Part shown: positions 44,931 to 54,989 of the stretch, piece after piece
Layout of the letters: each line of letters begins with the position of its first letter
Numbering within the stretch: the stretch's first letter is position 1
Source: Flagellimonas chongwuensis
GTDB lineage: Bacteria; Bacteroidota; Bacteroidia; Flavobacteriales; Flavobacteriaceae
Assembly: GCF_013376415.1 (NCBI RefSeq)
Contig: NZ_WYET01000008.1
Coordinates: forward strand, 1-64,000
Length of the DNA: 64,000 nt
Direction of reading: 5' to 3'
Notes under the pieces: model-generated
What the model saw: only the letters and a program-made list of their open reading frames with translations
Databases searched by the model: none
Told to the model about the DNA's origin: nothing
Made by a program: the position numbers and the translations under genes

Positions 44931-45884
44931 ATGTCGGATGTAGTTGCGGTAGAAAATCTGGTAAAAAAACACCAAGAATTAAAAAAAGAGATTGCCAAGG
45001 TCATTGTAGGCCAAGAAACGGTGATCGATCAAATACTACTATCCATTTATACGGGAGGGCACTCCTTGCTGATCGGTGTGCCGGGTTTGGCCAAAACCTT
45101 AATGGTAAACACCATTGCCCGAACATTGGGACTGGACTTTAAAAGAATCCAGTTTACTCCCGATTTGATGCCCAGTGATATTTTAGGAAGCGAGGTCTTA
45201 GATCAAAACCGCAACTTTAAATTTATTAAAGGGCCGGTTTTCGGAAATATCATCCTTGCCGATGAAATTAACAGGACCCCTCCCAAAACCCAAGCGGCAT
45301 TATTGGAGGCCATGCAGGAACGAGCGGTCACCATTGCAGGAAATCAATACAAACTCAATCAACCGTATTTTGTGCTGGCCACCCAAAACCCAATTGAGCA
45401 AGAAGGTACATACCCGTTGCCAGAAGCCCAATTGGACCGTTTTATGTTCGCCATAGAACTAAAATACCCATCGGTTGAAGAAGAAATCCAAGTGGTAAAG
45501 TCCACTACTAGTGACTTGCAAGCAACAATTGATACCTTGTTTACTGCGGATGAAATTATTGAGGTACAACATTTGATTAGGCGCATACCGGTACCTGATA
45601 ATGTCGTGGATTATGCGGTAAGACTTGTGAACAGAACAAGACCTGGGCAAGAGGGAGCATCGGAATACGTTCAAAACTACATCGACTGGGGTGCTGGACC
45701 AAGGGCATCACAGAATCTAATTTTGGCCGCAAAGGCCCATGCCGCCATCAACGGAAAATTCTCTCCGGACATCGAAGATGTAAAAGCGGTAAGTCTCGGA
45801 ATCCTTCGCCATAGGATTCTGAAAAACTACAAAGCGGAGGCTGAAGGTATTACCGAAGAAAAAATTATCACGGAATTGTTGTAA
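44931..45884 (+). CDS. MoxR family AAA+ ATPase
   Basis: Predicted 317 aa. Walker A region LLIGVPGLAKTLMVNTIART, Walker B ILADEINRTPPKTQAALLEAMQER, sensor LATQNPIEQEGTYPLPEAQLDRFMF and the C-terminal lid GAGPRASQNLILAAKAHA are all present. MoxR ATPases act as chaperones, often for VWA-domain proteins of Bat/CoxE type, but no VWA gene follows here. It starts 4 bp after surA and ends the operon. Confidence 0.93.
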   Translation: MSDVVAVENLVKKHQELKKEIAKVIVGQETVIDQILLSIYTGGHSLLIGVPGLAKTLMVNTIARTLGLDFKRIQFTPDLMPSDILGSEVLDQNRNFKFIKGPVFGNIILADEINRTPPKTQAALLEAMQERAVTIAGNQYKLNQPYFVLATQNPIEQEGTYPLPEAQLDRFMFAIELKYPSVEEEIQVVKSTTSDLQATIDTLFTADEIIEVQHLIRRIPVPDNVVDYAVRLVNRTRPGQEGASEYVQNYIDWGAGPRASQNLILAAKAHAAINGKFSPDIEDVKAVSLGILRHRILKNYKAEAEGITEEKIITELL

Positions 45885-45988
45885 AAAATACGTAGGACAA
45901 CACTTATTTAGTGCGATTCTAATTCCAAAATACTTCACGATTTAGTAAATTTACCGAATTACGAAAATCTTAAAAACTCAATTGTATA

Positions 45989-48256
45989 ATGGCATTTGAT
46001 ATAGACATGATCAAAGGGGTCTACGCTTCCATGGGGGAACGCGTGGAAAAAGCCCGTGAATTGGTGGGCAAACCCCTGACACTTTCAGAAAAAATCTTAT
46101 ACTCTCACCTTTGGGACGGTAAACCAACAACAGCCTTTGTAAGGGGCAAGGACTATGTTGATTTTGCCCCGGATAGAATTGCTTGTCAAGATGCCACGGC
46201 ACAAATGGCCTTGCTTCAGTTTATGCAAGCAGGAAAGGATAAAGTGGCCGTGCCGACCACAGTTCACTGTGATCACTTGATTCTGGCCAAGCAGGGTGCT
46301 GCTGCGGATTTAAAACATGCCAACGAGACAAGTAAAGAGGTTTTTGACTTTTTGGGGTCTGTATCAAACAAATATGGAATTGGATTCTGGAAACCAGGTG
46401 CTGGTATTATTCACCAAGTGGTTTTGGAAAACTATGCATTCCCAGGTGGTATGATGATCGGAACCGATTCTCACACCGTAAACGCAGGTGGTTTGGGAAT
46501 GGTGGCCATTGGTGTTGGTGGAGCCGATGCTGTGGATGTAATGGCCGGAATGGCTTGGGAACTTAAATTTCCTAAGTTGATCGGCGTTAAATTGACCGGA
46601 AAACTTTCTGGTTGGACCGCCCCTAAAGATGTTATTTTAAAGGTGGCAGAAATTCTGACCGTAAAAGGTGGAACAGGTGCCATTGTTGAATATTTTGGCC
46701 CGGGAGCAACCTCTATGTCCTGTACGGGTAAGGGAACCATTTGTAACATGGGTGCCGAGATTGGTGCTACCACATCTACTTTTGGTTATGATGAATCCAT
46801 GGAACGCTATTTAAGAGCTACCGATAGAGCTGACGTTGCTGATGAAGCCAATAAAGTTAAAGAGCACTTGACAGCTGACCCAGAGGTTTATGCAAATCCA
46901 GAGCAATACTTCGACCAAGTAATCGAAATCAACCTATCCGAATTAATGCCGTTGTTGAACGGACCATTTACTCCGGATTTGGCTACCGAAGTGGGTACCA
47001 TGAGGGAAAAGGCCGAAAAGAACGACTGGCCTTTGGCAGTTGAATGGGGATTGATAGGTTCTTGTACCAACTCTTCCTATGAGGATTTGTCAAGAGCATC
47101 ATCCATTGCACAACAAGCATTGGATAAAAAATTGAAGACAAAAGCGGAATTCGGTATCAACCCAGGTTCCGAACAAGTAAGATATACTACAGAGCGAGAT
47201 GGTATCCTAGAGATATTCGAAAAATTGGATGCCAAGATCTTTACCAATGCCTGCGGACCGTGTATCGGTCAGTGGGGACGTTACGAAGATCCAAAGAACG
47301 CTCCTAAGAACAGTATCGTGCACTCTTTCAACCGTAACTTTGCAAAGCGTGCTGATGGAAACCCAAATACCCACGCATTCGTGGCTTCTCCAGAAATGAC
47401 CGCTGCCATTGCAATTGCAGGTCGTTTGGACTTTAACCCGTTGACGGATAAGTTGATCAATGAAGATGGTGAAGAAGTAATGTTGGATGAGCCAACAGGA
47501 TGGGAATTGCCACCAAAAGGCTTTGAGGTAAAAGAGAATGGTTACGAAGAGCCTCGTGAGGACGGAAGCGGAGTAGAGGTAATCGTTGCCGAAGGTTCCG
47601 AGCGTTTGCAGCTATTGCAACCTTTCGTGCCTATCAAGGCCAGCGATCTTCAGGGAATGAAATTATTGATCAAAGCTTTCGGAAAATGTACCACGGACCA
47701 CATCTCCATGGCAGGGCCTTGGTTACGTTTCAGGGGGCATTTGGACAATATCGCCAATAACACCCTGATCGGGGCAGTGAATGCTTTCAATCAGAAGACC
47801 AATTTGGTAAAGAGCCAATTGACAGGTGAGTATGGAGGTGTTCCGGATACCCAACGTGAGTATAAAAAACAAGGAATCAAAACGGTTGTTGTGGGTGACC
47901 ATAACTACGGAGAAGGTTCTTCACGTGAGCATGCTGCCATGCAGCCAAGACACTTGGGCGTTGCCGTTGTGTTGGTTAAATCCTTTGCAAGGATCCACGA
48001 AACGAACTTGAAGAAGCAGGGTATGTTGGCCTTGACCTTTGCCAATGAGAACGATTATGATCTTATTCAAGAGGACGATACCTTCAACATTGTGGATGCT
48101 GCCGAGTTTGCACCGGATAAGCCTTTGACCATCGAATTGGTACATGCAGATGGAAGCAAGGATACCATTAAGGCAAACCATTCATACAATGATGCACAGA
48201 TCAAGTGGTTCAATGAAGGTTCTGCCTTGAACTTGATCAAAATACAGAATGCTTAA
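45989..48256 (+). CDS. acn: Aconitate hydratase (mitochondrial-type)
   Basis: Predicted 755 aa, close in length and motifs to mitochondrial aconitase, not to bacterial AcnB. It converts citrate to isocitrate in the TCA cycle using a [4Fe-4S] cluster. Cluster cysteines lie in [11 protein letters not shown] and [16 protein letters not shown]. Other signatures: [26 protein letters not shown] and the C-terminal swivel domain [19 protein letters not shown]. Transcribed alone, 104 bp after moxR, followed by a terminator. Confidence 0.95.
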   Translation: MAFDIDMIKGVYASMGERVEKARELVGKPLTLSEKILYSHLWDGKPTTAFVRGKDYVDFAPDRIACQDATAQMALLQFMQAGKDKVAVPTTVHCDHLILAKQGAAADLKHANETSKEVFDFLGSVSNKYGIGFWKPGAGIIHQVVLENYAFPGGMMIGTDSHTVNAGGLGMVAIGVGGADAVDVMAGMAWELKFPKLIGVKLTGKLSGWTAPKDVILKVAEILTVKGGTGAIVEYFGPGATSMSCTGKGTICNMGAEIGATTSTFGYDESMERYLRATDRADVADEANKVKEHLTADPEVYANPEQYFDQVIEINLSELMPLLNGPFTPDLATEVGTMREKAEKNDWPLAVEWGLIGSCTNSSYEDLSRASSIAQQALDKKLKTKAEFGINPGSEQVRYTTERDGILEIFEKLDAKIFTNACGPCIGQWGRYEDPKNAPKNSIVHSFNRNFAKRADGNPNTHAFVASPEMTAAIAIAGRLDFNPLTDKLINEDGEEVMLDEPTGWELPPKGFEVKENGYEEPREDGSGVEVIVAEGSERLQLLQPFVPIKASDLQGMKLLIKAFGKCTTDHISMAGPWLRFRGHLDNIANNTLIGAVNAFNQKTNLVKSQLTGEYGGVPDTQREYKKQGIKTVVVGDHNYGEGSSREHAAMQPRHLGVAVVLVKSFARIHETNLKKQGMLALTFANENDYDLIQEDDTFNIVDAAEFAPDKPLTIELVHADGSKDTIKANHSYNDAQIKWFNEGSALNLIKIQNA

Positions 48257-48277
48257 TTGTATCTAATATAATCTGTG

Positions 48278-48316
48278 AAAACTCCTGATGTTGTTAAAGA
48301 TATCAGGAGTTTTTAA
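48278..48316 (+). terminator. Intrinsic terminator of the aconitase gene
   Basis: AAAACTCCTGAT and ATCAGGAGTTTT arms, 12-base loop, followed by TAATTTTT. Confidence 0.85.
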
Positions 48317-48336
48317 TTTTTGAGACATAATAATCC

Positions 48337-48897
48337 ATGAAAATCAGTAAAAAGACCGTTCTCAATATCGTATTGATTCTTTTTGTGCTGTCATTTTTTG
48401 TAACTCCCATCGGGTACTACGGAAAAATTTGGCTGAACAGATTGTTTTCCTTTGCGCCATCCGTGATTGAAAAGACCGAACAAGAAAAAATTACGGATTA
48501 TGATTGGAGACTCAAGGACGAAGACTGGAACTTTTTCAATTTTGAAGAATCAAAAGGAAATGTAATTCTCATCAATCTTTGGGCATCTTGGCGATTACCT
48601 TCGGAAGCTGAGCTTGCAAGTATTCAGGAATTGTACGACAAATACAAAGGCAAGATGGATTTTTATATCATTACAAATGAAGAGCAAGAACCTGTGGAAG
48701 CTTTTATGGATGAACATGAATTTACTTTTCCCGTCACCTATTTGATTATTGGAGAAAAAATGGCAGTAGATACGGGTAAGGTACCATCATCGTATTTGGT
48801 TGATAAATCTGGAAATATTGTCATCCACGAAGAGGGAATTTCGGATTGGAGTAATAAAAAGGTGTACCGGTTGTTGGATGAATTGATTGCGGAATGA
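48337..48897 (+). CDS. TlpA-like thioredoxin-fold protein lacking the CxxC motif
   Basis: Predicted 186 aa. One N-terminal transmembrane anchor (about 8-26) and a periplasmic thioredoxin fold. At the active site the expected WxxWCxxC reads LWASWRLPSEAEL, so both redox cysteines are replaced (R86 and S89); the cis-Pro region KVPSSYLVDKSG is kept. It cannot do dithiol-disulfide exchange as it stands. It is collinear with the downstream gene (same N-terminal TPxGxYxxxW segment and TDYxW start of the domain), so the two are tandem duplicates. Likely a partner or binding protein for the active copy. Overlaps that gene by 4 bp. Confidence 0.85.
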   Translation: MKISKKTVLNIVLILFVLSFFVTPIGYYGKIWLNRLFSFAPSVIEKTEQEKITDYDWRLKDEDWNFFNFEESKGNVILINLWASWRLPSEAELASIQELYDKYKGKMDFYIITNEEQEPVEAFMDEHEFTFPVTYLIIGEKMAVDTGKVPSSYLVDKSGNIVIHEEGISDWSNKKVYRLLDELIAE

Positions 48898-49460
48898 AAC
48901 TGACCAAGGAACAGATAGGCAATGGTATATGGATTTTGGCCATATTGCTTATTCTTTTTACCCCGCTAGGTTTTTACGCCCGGGTTTGGGTCAATAAAGT
49001 GGTGGCCACGGTCATAAGTCCAAGTACCGTTGATGAAAATGAACGGGCAACTTTGACCGATTATAACTGGAGCTTGGTTGATTTGGAAGGAAAAAGTATA
49101 AACCTTCAATCCAAGAAAGGAGAGGTTGTCTTAGTAAATGTTTGGGCCACATGGTGCCCACCGTGTGTAGCGGAGCTCCCTGGTTTTATCGAATTGTATT
49201 CAGATTATAAGGATAAGGTCACTTTTGCGTTTGTGGCCAACGATGAGAAAGAGAAAGTCATTACTTTTCTAGAAAAAAAAGGATACCAAATACCCGTCTA
49301 TTTTCAGGCATCGGCAACACCTACGGAGTTGGAAAGTGGAAGTATTCCAGTTACCTACATTATAGACAAGGAAGGTAAAATTGTTGTGAACAAAACCGGT
49401 GCGGCAAATTGGAATTCAGAAAGCACGCGCAATCTTTTGGATGGATTGCTAAGTGAATAA
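48894..49460 (+). CDS. TlpA-like membrane-anchored thiol-disulfide oxidoreductase
   Basis: Predicted 188 aa. One N-terminal transmembrane helix (about 12-29), then a thioredoxin/TlpA domain with the active site VNVWATWCPPCVAEL (C88, C91) and cis-Pro region SIPVTYIIDKEGK. It probably reduces disulfides in periplasmic proteins, for example during cytochrome c maturation; the target is unknown. It overlaps the cysteine-less paralogue by 4 bp (ATGA) and its stop abuts the stop of the convergent crtZ gene. Confidence 0.9.
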   Translation: MKLTKEQIGNGIWILAILLILFTPLGFYARVWVNKVVATVISPSTVDENERATLTDYNWSLVDLEGKSINLQSKKGEVVLVNVWATWCPPCVAELPGFIELYSDYKDKVTFAFVANDEKEKVITFLEKKGYQIPVYFQASATPTELESGSIPVTYIIDKEGKIVVNKTGAANWNSESTRNLLDGLLSE

Positions 49461-49913
49461 TCAGTTTTTCTTAAAATATTTAAACGGAACAACCAACATT
49501 CCAAAACATTCACCGTCGTCCTTTCCCAAATGTTTGTGGTGCATTTTATGGGCTCTTCGAACACCGCGAGCATACCGATTGTTGGCATTTCGGAATATTT
49601 TAAAGCGCTGATGGATAAATATATCATGAACGGTAAAGTATGCAATCCCATAGGCCAAAATGCCAAAGCCCAATGGCCAACCGTACCAAAAGGACGTATA
49701 ACTTCCCAAATAGAACAAGGTCATACTTACAATGGCATAAAAAATAAAGAAGGCATCATTGCGCTCAAACCACGAATCGTGGTCCTTTTTATGATGGTCC
49801 TTGTGTAAGCTCCATAGAAAACCATGCATCACATATTTATGGGTGAACCACGCCATAAATTCCATAAAGCAGAAGGTTGATAAAAAAATCAATATCCAGA
49901 GTGCTACTTTCAT
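49461..49913 (-). CDS. crtZ: Beta-carotene hydroxylase (fatty-acid hydroxylase superfamily)
   Basis: Predicted 150 aa with about four hydrophobic segments. The di-iron His clusters of CrtZ are visible: WFTHKYVMHGF, SLHKDHHKKDHD, VHDIFIHQRF and RRAHKMHHKHLG. It hydroxylates the beta-ionone rings of beta-carotene to give zeaxanthin. Last gene of the crt operon, overlapping crtB by 4 bp. A lycopene cyclase gene, needed to supply its substrate, is not in the window. Confidence 0.92.
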   Translation of the reverse strand: MKVALWILIFLSTFCFMEFMAWFTHKYVMHGFLWSLHKDHHKKDHDSWFERNDAFFIFYAIVSMTLFYLGSYTSFWYGWPLGFGILAYGIAYFTVHDIFIHQRFKIFRNANNRYARGVRRAHKMHHKHLGKDDGECFGMLVVPFKYFKKN

Positions 49914-50752
49914 TGTACCAGTTGAAGTTTGTAATTTACATAAGATTGCGCCAGCAGACCAAATTTTTGGTAATTGGGCACACGAATTCTAGTATTCTTG
50001 ATTTCCAAAGGAGGCGTGCTCTGTAATTTTTGAAGCAATTTTTTGTAATAGCAATACGCGGTATATACGCCAAATTTAGCCTGTTCCGGTAATTGAACTA
50101 TTCCTGAATAACCAAGGGCAAAATCAGCTTTGATTTCATTCACAATACGTTTTTTGGATTCTTCGTCCAGTTCCAACAAGTTGGTATTGGGAAAATAGGT
50201 TCGGTTCAAGTCCTCATAATCGGCCTTAAGGTCGCGCAGGAAATTTACCTTTTGGAAAGCGGAACCCAAGGCCATGGCAGATTCCTTTAACTCTTCGTAC
50301 TTTTCTTTGTCTCCTTTAACAAATACACAAAGGCACATTAGCCCTACTACATCGGCAGAGCCATAAATGTATTCCCTGTACTCATCAAAAGTCTCATAGT
50401 TTTTCTTGGTAAGGTCCATCCGCATACTTTTCATGAAAGATGCTACCAAGTGATGTGGGATATCATATTTATGATAGGTGTCCTGAAAGGAATTTAGAAT
50501 AGGGTTTAAACTTATTTTGTCCGCAATGGCCTGCTCCATATCCTTTTCAAAGGAGTTGAACAATTTGGCCTTGTCATAATCATGAAAGGTATCTACAATT
50601 TCATCGGCAAAACGAACAAAACCGTAAATGTTATATATATCCGCCCTTATGGAAGGAGCCAACATCTTTGTGGCCATAGAGAATGAGGTGCTGTAAGATT
50701 TGGTTACAATCTTGCTGCAGTGATAAGATACATCGTCAAAAATAGTTTTCAT
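49910..50752 (-). CDS. crtB: Phytoene synthase
   Basis: Predicted 280 aa. It condenses two geranylgeranyl diphosphates to phytoene. Aspartate-rich motifs are FVRFADEIVDTFHDYD and NFLRDLKADYEDLNRTYFP. The N-terminal SKIVTKSYSTSFSMATKML is typical for CrtB/squalene synthase folds. Overlaps crtI and crtZ by 4 bp each, so the three are translationally coupled. Confidence 0.94.
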   Translation of the reverse strand: MKTIFDDVSYHCSKIVTKSYSTSFSMATKMLAPSIRADIYNIYGFVRFADEIVDTFHDYDKAKLFNSFEKDMEQAIADKISLNPILNSFQDTYHKYDIPHHLVASFMKSMRMDLTKKNYETFDEYREYIYGSADVVGLMCLCVFVKGDKEKYEELKESAMALGSAFQKVNFLRDLKADYEDLNRTYFPNTNLLELDEESKKRIVNEIKADFALGYSGIVQLPEQAKFGVYTAYCYYKKLLQKLQSTPPLEIKNTRIRVPNYQKFGLLAQSYVNYKLQLVQ

Positions 50753-52209
50753 TTGTTAACTTCTTTAATGATTAAATCAGCCACCAGTTTGCCGGATATC
50801 AGGGATGGTGGGACCCCTGGGCCGGGTACGGTCAACTGACCGGTAAAGAACAAGTTTTTTACTTTGCTACTTTTGAGGTTAGGTCTTAAAAAAGCGGTCT
50901 GACTCAATGTATTGGCCAAACCGTAAGCATTTCCCTTGTAGGAATTGTATTGTTCCACAAAATCGTTTACACAGAAACTTTCCTTAAAAATTACTGATTT
51001 TTTTACAGATTGATGGGTCAATTTTTCAAATCGGTCCATCACAATATCAAAATATTGGTTCCTGAGTTGCGGGGTATCCTCCAGTCCTGGAGCAATCGGT
51101 ACCAGAAAAAATCCGGTTTCATTGCCTTCTGGTGCCATGGATGCATCCGTTACTGATGGGAAATTGGCATAGAACAATGGATTGCTGGGCCATTGCGGGT
51201 TGTCGTATATTTCTTGGGCATGTTTTTCAAAATCGGTATCAAAGAACAAATTATGGTGTTCAATGTTGTTCAATTTTTTATCAAAACCAATGTAGAACAA
51301 TAAAGAAGAAGGGGCATAGGTCTTACTGTCCCAATATTCCTCTGAATATTGCCTATATTTTTTGTCCAATAAGGTCTCGGAATGATGATAATCCGCGCCG
51401 CTCACCACATAATCTGCCAAATGATTGGTTCCATTGCTTCGAATGCCCAAAACGTCACCGTCCGATACCAAAATATGGGATGCGGGACTATTGGTGTGAA
51501 TGGTTACACCCAATTCTTCGGCCATACTTTTCATCGCCTTGATGATTTCGTACATTCCCCCTTTTGGATGCCATGTTCCCAAACCAAAGTCTGCGAAGTT
51601 CATAAAATTATAGAAGGAAGGAGTTTTACTTGGCTTGGCACCCAAAAAAAGTACGGGAAATTCCAAAGTTGAAATGAGTTTTGGATTTTTGAACCTTTTA
51701 CGGACCTGTTGACTGATTGTTTTAAAAAACTGGTCAACTTTTAATACTGTTTCCTTGGTCACCAACTCTAATGGAGAAAGCCCCGGTCTCAAAACAACTT
51801 TGTTTATGGCGATATCATAATTTTCCTGAGCTTCACCTATAAATTGTTTGAGATGCTTGCTGCTGCCAGATTCAATCCGCTCAAACTCGGTACATATCTT
51901 TTCCATGCAATCGCCAATGGTAATGGTATCGTCTTCAAAGAAAATTTTATAGGCTGGATTTAGTTTGTCCAATTGATAAAAATCAGAAGTTTCCCTGTCG
52001 AAATCGGCGAAAAATTTATCGAATATGTCGGGCATCCAATACCAACTTGGGCCAATGTCAAAAGTAAAGCCATCCTTCACCAATTGTCTGGCCCTGCCGC
52101 CCACAGTATCGTTCTTTTCGAATAGTTCTACCTCGAACCCAGCTTTTGCCAAATAACAAGAAGCGGATAGCGAAGAAAAACCGGAACCAATGACAATTAC
52201 CTTTTTCAT
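50749..52209 (-). CDS. crtI: Phytoene desaturase
   Basis: Predicted 486 aa, bacterial CrtI type that takes phytoene to lycopene. The FAD-binding Rossmann motif is VIGSGFSSLSASCYLAKAGFE followed by the acidic FEKNDTVGGRARQL. Other signatures: FTFDIGPSWYWMPDIFD and, at the C-terminus, LFFTGQLTVPGPGVPPSLISGK. It begins 6 bp after the regulator stop, so it is transcribed with the regulator. Confidence 0.95.
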   Translation of the reverse strand: MKKVIVIGSGFSSLSASCYLAKAGFEVELFEKNDTVGGRARQLVKDGFTFDIGPSWYWMPDIFDKFFADFDRETSDFYQLDKLNPAYKIFFEDDTITIGDCMEKICTEFERIESGSSKHLKQFIGEAQENYDIAINKVVLRPGLSPLELVTKETVLKVDQFFKTISQQVRKRFKNPKLISTLEFPVLFLGAKPSKTPSFYNFMNFADFGLGTWHPKGGMYEIIKAMKSMAEELGVTIHTNSPASHILVSDGDVLGIRSNGTNHLADYVVSGADYHHSETLLDKKYRQYSEEYWDSKTYAPSSLLFYIGFDKKLNNIEHHNLFFDTDFEKHAQEIYDNPQWPSNPLFYANFPSVTDASMAPEGNETGFFLVPIAPGLEDTPQLRNQYFDIVMDRFEKLTHQSVKKSVIFKESFCVNDFVEQYNSYKGNAYGLANTLSQTAFLRPNLKSSKVKNLFFTGQLTVPGPGVPPSLISGKLVADLIIKEVNK

Positions 52210-52215
52210 TTGTGT

Positions 52216-53118
52216 TTAGAGGGTATCTACCAATTGGTTAATGGATTTAAATATTTTGATGGACCCCTCGAGAGGTTTTTGCTCTCCAATTTCTTGTATT
52301 TGATGTCCCAAAACATAGAGTTTGGAACCAGGAGATTTTTTCAACACTTCGCGGAACCGTTCAAAATAGTCATCGATTTCATCCTTTGTTGGAGCAACGG
52401 TAAAATAGGAGACAAACCTGATATTGTTGTAGTATTTCAGTAAATCCTCCAAACTTTCGATGGGCATGGTCTGTCCCAAATAAATGGTTTTGTAGCCTTG
52501 CAATGCCAATTGATAATTGATATACAATAATCCCAATTCGTGTATCTCGTTCTCAGGTAAAAACAGGACAAATACCTCATCTTTTTTGGTAGGTGACTCA
52601 AATTGAAGCTTCTCTGTGTGGATATAAATTTTTTGTTTTATAAGGTTGGATATAAAATGCTCGTGCGCAGGGCTTATGGTATTTGTTTGCCATAACAAGC
52701 CCAATTCGTTCAACAATGGTATAAACACCTCATTGAAAATCTGGGTGAATGATTTTTCTTCCATAAGACCGTTGTATGTCTTCAGAAAGAGAGATTGGTC
52801 AAAGTTGAGCATTGCCAATTTCAATGAATTGAGTGCATGGCTTTTTTCGCTTTTTTCGGAAATAATCTCGTTTACAAGGACAGGAATTTTCTCCTCGCCC
52901 ATTTTGGCAATCTTGGAAATCTTGTACCCGTTGTTGTACAATAGCGTAACGTTCAACAATTTTTGTAGACTTTCAAGATTGTAGGTTCGGATATTGGTGT
53001 CGGTTCTTTCTGGGCTGAACAAATTATATCGCTTTTCCCAAATTCGGATGGTATGGGCCTTTATACCGGAAAGGTTTTCCATATCGCGAATACTAAAGGA
53101 AGTTTTTACGCTGTTCAT
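52216..53118 (-). CDS. CarH-type MerR regulator with cobalamin-binding photosensory domain
   Basis: Predicted 300 aa. Residues about 6-75 form the MerR HTH (FSIRDMENLSGIKAHTIRIW, YNLESLQKLLNVTLL). Residues about 95-170 are the helical B12 cap and contain W143, E153 and H154 in the Wx9EH pattern of CarH. The C-terminal cobalamin domain contains ExHxxG (E191, H193, G196). In characterised CarH proteins adenosylcobalamin makes a DNA-bound tetramer in the dark and light destroys it. The gene heads an operon with crtI, crtB and crtZ, so light-induced carotenoid synthesis and autoregulation are inferred. It may also be called LitR. Confidence 0.88.
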   Translation of the reverse strand: MNSVKTSFSIRDMENLSGIKAHTIRIWEKRYNLFSPERTDTNIRTYNLESLQKLLNVTLLYNNGYKISKIAKMGEEKIPVLVNEIISEKSEKSHALNSLKLAMLNFDQSLFLKTYNGLMEEKSFTQIFNEVFIPLLNELGLLWQTNTISPAHEHFISNLIKQKIYIHTEKLQFESPTKKDEVFVLFLPENEIHELGLLYINYQLALQGYKTIYLGQTMPIESLEDLLKYYNNIRFVSYFTVAPTKDEIDDYFERFREVLKKSPGSKLYVLGHQIQEIGEQKPLEGSIKIFKSINQLVDTL

Positions 53119-53257
53119 CTTTTTTAATTAAACGTTAAACAAATTTACAATTTAAAAGATGCCATCCTAGTTTTTTATCATAAAATTTAGATTGTTCCTT
53201 ATATATTTCAGTGATTTAGGAAATGATTTGTGAATATTTCAACCTTTGTTTATCATT
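53119..53257 (-). promoter_or_regulatory. Probable regulator-crt operon promoter region
   Basis: On the minus strand a TAAATTTG box (53147-53140) fits the flavobacterial -7 element; no properly spaced TTG is seen. Next to it lies an AT-rich near-palindrome around AACGTT (53131-53138) overlapping the expected transcription start, a plausible operator for the MerR protein. Both are inferences. Confidence 0.4.
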
Positions 53258-54880
53258 TCAAGACGAGTTCTTTTTTCTGAAAATCAATTTTTTGTAGCAT
53301 AAGAATTCGCTTTTCACATAAGGAAACAGTATAAGTAGACCTATCATATTGGGAAAGACCAAGGCCAATATCATGGCATCAGAAAATTTGATGACGGCAT
53401 CTAAAGTGATGGCAGCGCCCAAAACGGTGAACATTAAATATATGATCTTGTAAGAAAGGTCCATGATCTTACTTCTGCCAAACAGGTATTTCCAAGCCTG
53501 TAATCCATAGTACGACCAAGATAGGATAGTGCTGAATGCAAAAAGGCATACGGCCAACATCAAAATCCACGAAGAACCGTTTATGGAGCTTTCAAATGCC
53601 AGTGAAGTAATGTTGACCCCGCCCAATCTGCTACCATCGTTGAGCAAGGCTTGCCCTTCCAAAACATTTCCGTAGACAAAGACGCCATCCATATTGAACA
53701 AAATGATGACGATCGCCGTCATGGTACAAACCAGAACGGTATCTATAAAAGGCTCGAGCAATCCTACCAATCCTTCGGATGCCGGATATCCTGTATTGAC
53801 TGCCGAATGCGCAATGGCTGCAGATCCTGCCCCTGCCTCATTTGAAAATGCAGCCCTTCGAAACCCTTGAATCATAACACCGACAAAGCCCCCGGAAACG
53901 GTCGCTTCAGGTGTAAAGGCGCTTTTAAGAATCAAAGCGAAAGCATCATCGACCCATTCAATTTTTGAAAAAATGATGAAGAGCGCAGCGCCCACATACA
54001 GTATGGCCATAAAAGGGACCACCTTTTCGGTAACTTTGGCAATTCGCTTGATACCTCCAATAATGACAACACCGGCCAAAATGGCAAAGACTACCCCGAT
54101 AATACTTCCTGTCGCATTTCCCGTGAGGCCAAAACGTTCTATGATCTGAGCGGCAGCTTGATTACTTTGAAAGGCATTCCCTCCGCCAAATGATGCTCCC
54201 ACACAAAGCATGGCAAACAGCCCTGCCAATAATTTGCCCAATTTGGAAAATCCTTTTTGGGCAATTCCCTTGGAGAGATAGTACATTGGCCCTCCATAGA
54301 CATTCCCCTTCTTGTCAATATCCCGGTATTTTACGCCAAGCGTACACTCCACGAACTTTGTTGACATTCCTAGAAGACCGGCAAGTATCATCCAGAATGT
54401 AGCTCCCGGGCCTCCGATGGAAATGGCCACGGCCACCATGGCAATATTGCCAAGTCCCACAGTGCCAGAAACTGCCGTGGCCAGTGCCTGAAAATGGTTG
54501 ACTTCTCCTAAATGCCCCTCATCCTTTATTGTATCTACCAAATCACCATCTACCTCATAAACCTTTGGTTTTGAATTAGGTCGGTTTTTTTCGAGTTCAT
54601 CATATTTTCCCCGGACCACTTGTATGGCAGTGGGGAAATGACGGACATTGACGAAACCAAAATAGATGGTGAAAAATAGCGCACCCCCAATTAAAATGAT
54701 AAGAATCAAAGGAATTCCTTGGCCGAACATGGGAATTTCCGCCAAAATTAAATTCTCCCACCACACAGCAAATGGCATAAAGGCATCATTGATTTTTTCA
54801 TCCAGTCCTTGATTGGATGCTGACACAAAATGTAGTGGTGAAAAAGCAGCTAAAGTGTTGTTGTAAAGTGTATTGACCAT
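53258..54880 (-). CDS. Alanine/glycine:cation symporter (AGCS family)
   Basis: Predicted 540 aa with about 11 transmembrane segments. AGCS signatures: HFQALATAVSGTVGLGNIAMVA, GPGATFWMILAGLLGMSTKFVECTL, GGPMYYLSKGIAQK, and SNEAGAGSAAIAHSAVNT. It imports alanine, glycine or a related small amino acid with sodium. The N-terminus is extended by ~40 hydrophilic residues (FVSASNQGLDEKINDAFMP). Not obviously linked in function to the crt operon that follows on the same strand. Confidence 0.93.
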   Translation of the reverse strand: MVNTLYNNTLAAFSPLHFVSASNQGLDEKINDAFMPFAVWWENLILAEIPMFGQGIPLILIILIGGALFFTIYFGFVNVRHFPTAIQVVRGKYDELEKNRPNSKPKVYEVDGDLVDTIKDEGHLGEVNHFQALATAVSGTVGLGNIAMVAVAISIGGPGATFWMILAGLLGMSTKFVECTLGVKYRDIDKKGNVYGGPMYYLSKGIAQKGFSKLGKLLAGLFAMLCVGASFGGGNAFQSNQAAAQIIERFGLTGNATGSIIGVVFAILAGVVIIGGIKRIAKVTEKVVPFMAILYVGAALFIIFSKIEWVDDAFALILKSAFTPEATVSGGFVGVMIQGFRRAAFSNEAGAGSAAIAHSAVNTGYPASEGLVGLLEPFIDTVLVCTMTAIVIILFNMDGVFVYGNVLEGQALLNDGSRLGGVNITSLAFESSINGSSWILMLAVCLFAFSTILSWSYYGLQAWKYLFGRSKIMDLSYKIIYLMFTVLGAAITLDAVIKFSDAMILALVFPNMIGLLILFPYVKSEFLCYKKLIFRKKNSS

Positions 54881-54989
54881 AATCGAAAGTTTGCCTGAAT
54901 TTCGATTTTAGGTTTAATTAAGAAGCGCTTTGTCGGAATAGATTTATAAATGTCGGTAACACTAAGGCAGACAAAATTAATGTAACTAT

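Noticed and set aside
53219..53259. Inverted repeat GAAATGAT ... ATCATTTC between the AGCS gene and the regulator
   Set aside because: The 8-bp arms are separated by about 24 AT-rich bases and there is no T-run, so chance is likely in such sequence.
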